Of a stretch of 43,994 bases of DNA, positions 40,545-43,994 are shown piece after piece. The translations under genes and the position numbers were made by a program. Below the pieces are notes generated by a model. That model made no database searches, was not told where the DNA came from, and saw only the letters and a list, made by a program, of their open reading frames with translations. Source of the stretch: Chara braunii (lineage: Eukaryota; Streptophyta; Charophyceae; Charales; Characeae); assembly GCA_003427395.1 (NCBI GenBank), contig BFEA01000311.1:960942-1004935 (forward strand), given 5' to 3'. Every line of letters starts with the position of its first letter. Position 1 is the stretch's first letter.

Positions 40545-41000
40545 TCTGTTTCTTTTGTTTCGTTTTTCTACAAGCAGTGGCCCTAAGAGCCTTGCTCCAC
40601 TCGTCACTACTTGCACAAAAGACAAAACATATGGCGGCGTATGGTTCCGTGTTCCAGCAGAAGATTCATTCCTCTCTTTCTTTTGTTTCGTTTTTTTCTT
40701 TTTTCTTTTTTTTTCTTTTGTTTCGTTTTCCTACCAACAGTGGCCCTAAGAGCCTTGCTCCACTCGTCAGTACTTGCATAAAAGACAAAACATATGGCGG
40801 CGTATGGTTCCATGTTCCAGCAGAAGATTCATTTCTCTCTTTCTTTTGTTTCGTTTTTTTCTTGTTTCTTTTTTTTTCTTTTGTTTCGTTTTCCTACGAG
40901 CAGTGGCCCTAAGAGCCTTGCTCCACTCGTCACTACTTGCACAAAAGACAAAACATATGGCGATGTATGGTTCCATGTTCTAGCAAAATATTCATTCTAG
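40545..41000 (+). repeat. 163-bp tandem repeat, about 2.8 units
   Basis: Anchor agtggccctaagagccttgc at 40576, 40739 and 40902, exactly 163 bp apart. Each unit also has a ctttcttttgtttcg pyrimidine stretch and acaaaacatatggcg. Units are nearly identical, so the array is young. The period is not a multiple of three, so the open frames across it are not coding. Confidence 0.95.
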
Positions 41001-41384
41001 TTTTGCACATTTGGGGAGTAGTGGAGGGAAGCCCTGAAAAGCACGTGGTGAGTTGGTCTGCTACTGCCCAAAAACTCGCGTTCTCAGTGGTCCCATAACA
41101 GCTGAAACACGGACCTTAATGTGAATCAACAACATATATACTTGGCGTGCGGGGGGGGAATGGGGTGGATCTGGTGAGGGGCAGCACCATTGCAGAGATG
41201 ATGGATCTGCAGATACCAAGGGGGTTCAGGGATACCACCTATGCGCCTCCCACCCCTATATATAAAAATAAAATTAAAAACAAATAAATCAAACTACGTT
41301 CGCGTTCGCTGTTTTTCGGAGCCTGTTTACATTCGGGCGAATGTGTTCGCATTCGCCGGAGAATGCGAACGGGTTGCTACGCAG

Positions 41385-41392
41385 GGTGAACC
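41385..41392. repeat. 8-bp target duplication, right
   Basis: GGTGAACC, identical to 39916-39923. Confidence 0.65.
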
Positions 41393-42263
41393 TGATGGGT
41401 CTGTCGCAGGGTGTTCTTCATGTCCACATCATTGTCGTCGTCTTTGATCGGGAAGGGAGGTGGCACACTGCAGTGGACTGATGAGAGGACCAACCACGGG
41501 CAACTGTCTGCGCTCGCGTTCGCCGAGGCAAATGCTGACTCCATACAAGTCTCTATGGGACTCGCCCCACTCCTTGCCTTCATCGGAGGGCAAGCTCGGA
41601 GGTCGTGATCACCAACTGATTGTTCGGACACAACTAATTAGGGCCGATTTGCGGAAAAGTCAGAGCTATGTGGAAACACAGGCGACTGATCTCCTTGGTG
41701 GTCGACCGTCCGTCATAGAGAAAAACCAATCCCTAACCCGTATTACACGATCACGATGGGGGAGGGAAGGAGAGAGTTCGCGACGATCCCTGCACATACA
41801 TGCAGCGCCGGGATCGACAAGGGCGGGGAAGGGAGGGAAATCCAACACACTCGTGCATTCATGCAGACGGTCGACACCCAGTACTCCCCAGAGTCGCGCC
41901 TATGAGCGCCCACATATCTACTGATTCATCTATCTTGGACCATGAGACATTCAACATCCTGAAACGCTTGCGGAGCTGCGCTAGCGCTAGCGCCCCGATG
42001 CCGCCAGACCGGCAAGGCCTGGTCTGCCGGCTAGACTGGTGCTGGGGGGAGGGAGCCTTCGGCTGCCAGGCCTGTACGTGTGCCCAACAGACGTGCGTGG
42101 CGTTTCGACTGCCACGTGGCGGCTGTTGTAGGTGACGTGGGTGTTCTGTGACGTACGGACAGGGGTGACACCAGCCGTGGAATTCTTGACAGTTTGCGAC
42201 AGCAGTGGCAGCTTCGAACAACAACAAAATATGAAGGTGAGAGAACTATAGGTAGGTTGGCGA
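41393..42263. other. Unassigned region
   Basis: Short overlapping frames (for example 41460-41924) without motifs. Nothing else recognised. Confidence 0.4.
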
Positions 42264-42862
42264 TGGCGGGTTTGGATGAGCTAGAAGCCAAGGAGTGGCT
42301 TACTATTATCCAAGTGAGCACAGACCGGGTGCGCCATGTGGTGGCGAAGCTGAGAGCGGTGGTTTCAGAGACGACAGTACCATTAATTTCGTGGATCCGG
42401 AGTGAACAGCCGAGGCTATTGGAGATTACATGGGGGTTGGAGGAGGGGCCGCCCCCCCGTCTGCGCGCGCCTATAATTGGGCCACGATTGGAGAATCTGA
42501 TGCGGAAGTATTACGATGTTCTTGACGAGGGGCAAGATCTGTGTGCTCAGCTGGAGGACAGATGGTATGATGATGACACCGACCTCGTTATTGCTGACGC
42601 CAGCGACATCGCCAGCTGCGACAACGGCGAGCTTATCTATACCACCGTTCATTGCAACAACAGCGACGCTAGCAGAGATAACGCCAATCTCACGTGCATC
42701 GCCGTCTGCTACAACAACAACAACAACAACAATACCGATAAAAGCAACGATAACAATGACGATGACGAGGTTTGTGTGGACAAATATGGTGATAATGGCT
42801 ACTTTGGCGGTGTCGCTCTCATTGGAGCCGTCGACTATATGACAACAATGATAATAACATGA
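42264..42862 (+). CDS. Hypothetical protein or exon, Asn/Asp-rich C-terminus
   Basis: From the ATG at 42264 (MAGLDELEAKEWLTIIQVST) the frame stays open for 199 codons to TGA at 42860-42862; it is open upstream to 42194. The first ~100 residues look like a soluble helical protein (DRVRHVVAKLRAVVSE, LENLMRKYYDVLDEGQDLCAQLED). The rest is low complexity with Asn and Asp runs (NNNNNNN, NDNNDDDE) encoded by AAC repeats. I recognise no family. It is the only open frame in the window with ordinary protein-like composition and no link to a retroelement. It could be a host exon, another ORF of an unknown element, or chance. Confidence 0.3.
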
Positions 42863-43280
42863 GCACCGGTGACGGGGACAACAACATCAGTCACAAAGAC
42901 AATAACAATGATTTTGTGGCCCTCGAGCATGAAAGTCAGCCAGGGCGTCAGCAATGAAGGTGGGCTTGCTGGGAAGGCTACGGTTTCATGCATGCTTATC
43001 ATGATTCAAGGCTCCCTGTGTGGGTGGAATATCACAGAAGTTCTGCCATGGGATCCGGGTGGGGTCGGGGGGGAAGGGTTGTGGGCAACGCTGTTGGGGA
43101 GGCCTGCCAACTTCTTGCCTGCCGTACGATTCTGTGAATGTGGGATTTGCGCGAACAGGGGCGCGATAGGAAGGTGAAAGGCTAGATAACTACAATAGGG
43201 TCGCAGTGTATGTTTGGCAACATATGAGTAGGGGGGGGGATCATGCGTGTTTTGATTTGCGCTATCTGAAGCTCCTTGCG
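42863..43280. other. Unassigned region
   Basis: No supported feature apart from short AAC/ACA-rich sequence continuing from the preceding frame. Confidence 0.4.
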
Positions 43281-43286
43281 GTCTTT

Positions 43287-43326
43287 TATAATAATAGATT
43301 ATAATAATAGATTATAATAATAGATT
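43287..43326. repeat. 13-bp tandem repeat (ttataataataga), three units
   Basis: Three consecutive identical units, AT-rich. Confidence 0.9.
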
Positions 43327-43456
43327 GTCACGTGGCAGGTACGATACAAAGGTGCGATGAGTATGTGCTTGTCGCGTGGAATGCACGATTTCGATTTGTT
43401 CCTTGTTTTGAATGCCCTTCCCTTGCACGGTCTGCTTAGTGTTGTAAGTCGTTTTC

Positions 43457-43492
43457 GTTGTTGATGAGGGTTTCGTTGTTGATGAGGGTTTC
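43457..43492. repeat. 18-bp tandem duplication
   Basis: gttgttgatgagggtttc occurs twice in a row. Confidence 0.85.
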
Positions 43493-43559
43493 AAGGCAAG
43501 GAGATGACGTGGTGACTGTGGTTGGGGAAACTAAATTGGTTCGGGGTCCTCCGTTGATT

Positions 43560-43657
43560 GAATTCTACCGTTTGACTTTGATTACCCCTTCCCCTCATGG
43601 TGCCGTTAATTGAATTTTGTCGCCCTACTCTGATTACCCCTTCCCCTCATGGTGCTG
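43560..43657. repeat. ~52-bp tandem duplication
   Basis: ctctgattaccccttcccct at 43629 follows a near copy (ctttgattaccccttcccct) about 52 bp upstream; both continue catggtgc and are preceded by ttgaatt. Confidence 0.8.
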
Positions 43658-43857
43658 AACGACCTTTTTAGAAGAAGGTGAGGGTTGCCGATTAGGGATA
43701 TATTTTTTGACTATGGTGAATAGTTAATCCCCTCGGTCGAGGGCAATCAACGCTGCTCAATAAGCTGAATGGAGCGTGCCATCGTGCTGGCTTATTACTT
43801 GTCAAGGACTATAGTAGGATGGACACATGGCATGTAATATGGCATTTGATTGTTTAC

Positions 43858-43994
43858 AGGGACGCTGGACCTGTTTTCCAACAGGCGATGCTCCCCACCA
43901 ATAGATGGAGCCTCCCCGAGCTTGCTAATGGTGACTGCTCTTATCAGCATCCCTAGCAACTACTTGGGGTGTTTCTTTATAAAAAAAAAAAAAA
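43858..43994 (+). repeat. LINE/SINE-type 3' tail, standalone copy at window end
   Basis: Plus strand GGGACGCTGGACC at 43859, hairpin at 43864-43882, CCCCACCAATAGATGGAGCC, then gcatccctagcaact and a terminal run of at least 14 A that reaches the window edge. Close to copy 1 (411-290) along its length. No LINE coding sequence is seen upstream. Confidence 0.75.
43864..43882 (+). other. 3'-tail hairpin (GCTGGA/TCCAAC, one mismatch)
   Basis: Same geometry; one side of the second pair changed, giving a C-A mismatch intermediate between the C-G and T-A forms. Confidence 0.55.

Larger units (their letters stand above)
39924..41384. mobile_element. Non-autonomous hAT-like DNA transposon
   Basis: 1461-bp interval flanked by the 8-bp direct repeat GGTGAACC at 39916-39923 and 41385-41392. 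Its termini are inverted: CTGCGTAGCA at the left and TGCTACGCAG at the right (10/10). Beyond these 10 bp both ends carry GAAC/GTTC-type palindromes. An 8-bp target duplication with short terminal inverted repeats fits the hAT superfamily; no transposase is encoded. Inside are a GT microsatellite and a 163-bp satellite. Confidence 0.65.

Noticed and set aside
40370-40912. 180-codon Phe-rich open frame with repeats
   Set aside because: It spans a 163-bp tandem repeat whose period shifts the frame each unit; composition comes from T/C tracts.

Overview
This looks like repeat-rich nuclear DNA from a eukaryote, most likely a streptophyte/green-lineage genome such as a Chara-type charophyte alga. 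The organism call is an inference. It rests on plant-style L1 retrotransposons (ORF1 with a DUF4283-like domain and CCHC knuckle; ORF2 with endonuclease, reverse transcriptase and zf-RVT), a 5S-rRNA-derived fragment with the plant-type core, a Penelope-like element with its GIY-YIG nuclease ahead of the RT (a layout known from green algae and protists), and many microsatellites. I found no convincing host gene. Nearly all recognisable coding sequence is transposon-derived and decayed by stops and frameshifts.

Layout. 206-10461 (minus): LINE-1, a long decayed L1-like element with a glutamine-rich and internally repeated ORF1. 10853-17778: a composite bounded by 300-bp inverted repeats. It carries a plus-strand fragment of LINE ORF1 (a second, inverted copy of 5551-6281) with an internal ~303-bp tandem duplication. 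Inserted in the second duplication unit is a 5.1-kb Penelope-like element (PLE, minus strand, 12197-17288), with 643-bp direct repeats and a 12-bp target duplication. 18362-18510: copy of a foldback MITE. 18525-19502 (plus): 3' remnant of LINE-3, meeting tail-to-tail LINE-2 (minus, 19503-27560). 28378-28981: short complex tandem repeats. 30208-31615: foldback hairpins, a tRNA-derived SINE and a 5S-derived fragment. 32108-32235 and 43858-43994: standalone copies of the LINE 3' tail (SINE-like). 35262-39118 (plus): LINE-4, with an internal inversion in its endonuclease and a missing 3' half. 39924-41384: a non-autonomous hAT-like element with an 8-bp target duplication and a 163-bp satellite. 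41393-43858: mostly unrecognised, with one 199-codon open frame.

The most interesting signals are: (1) the PLE with the order CCHC knuckle, GIY-YIG, RT, together with pLTR-like repeats and a paralogous empty site in the same window; (2) a small hairpin (6-bp stem, 7-nt loop) with compensatory changes at the 3' end of every LINE whose tail is present and in tail-only copies, a candidate RT-recognition signal shared by LINEs and SINE-like copies; (3) an identical ATGNNTAA overlap of ORF1 stop and ORF2 start in two LINEs; (4) a tRNA-like and 5S-like pair separated by a homopolymer. No database comparison was possible, so family names rest on motifs read from the translations.
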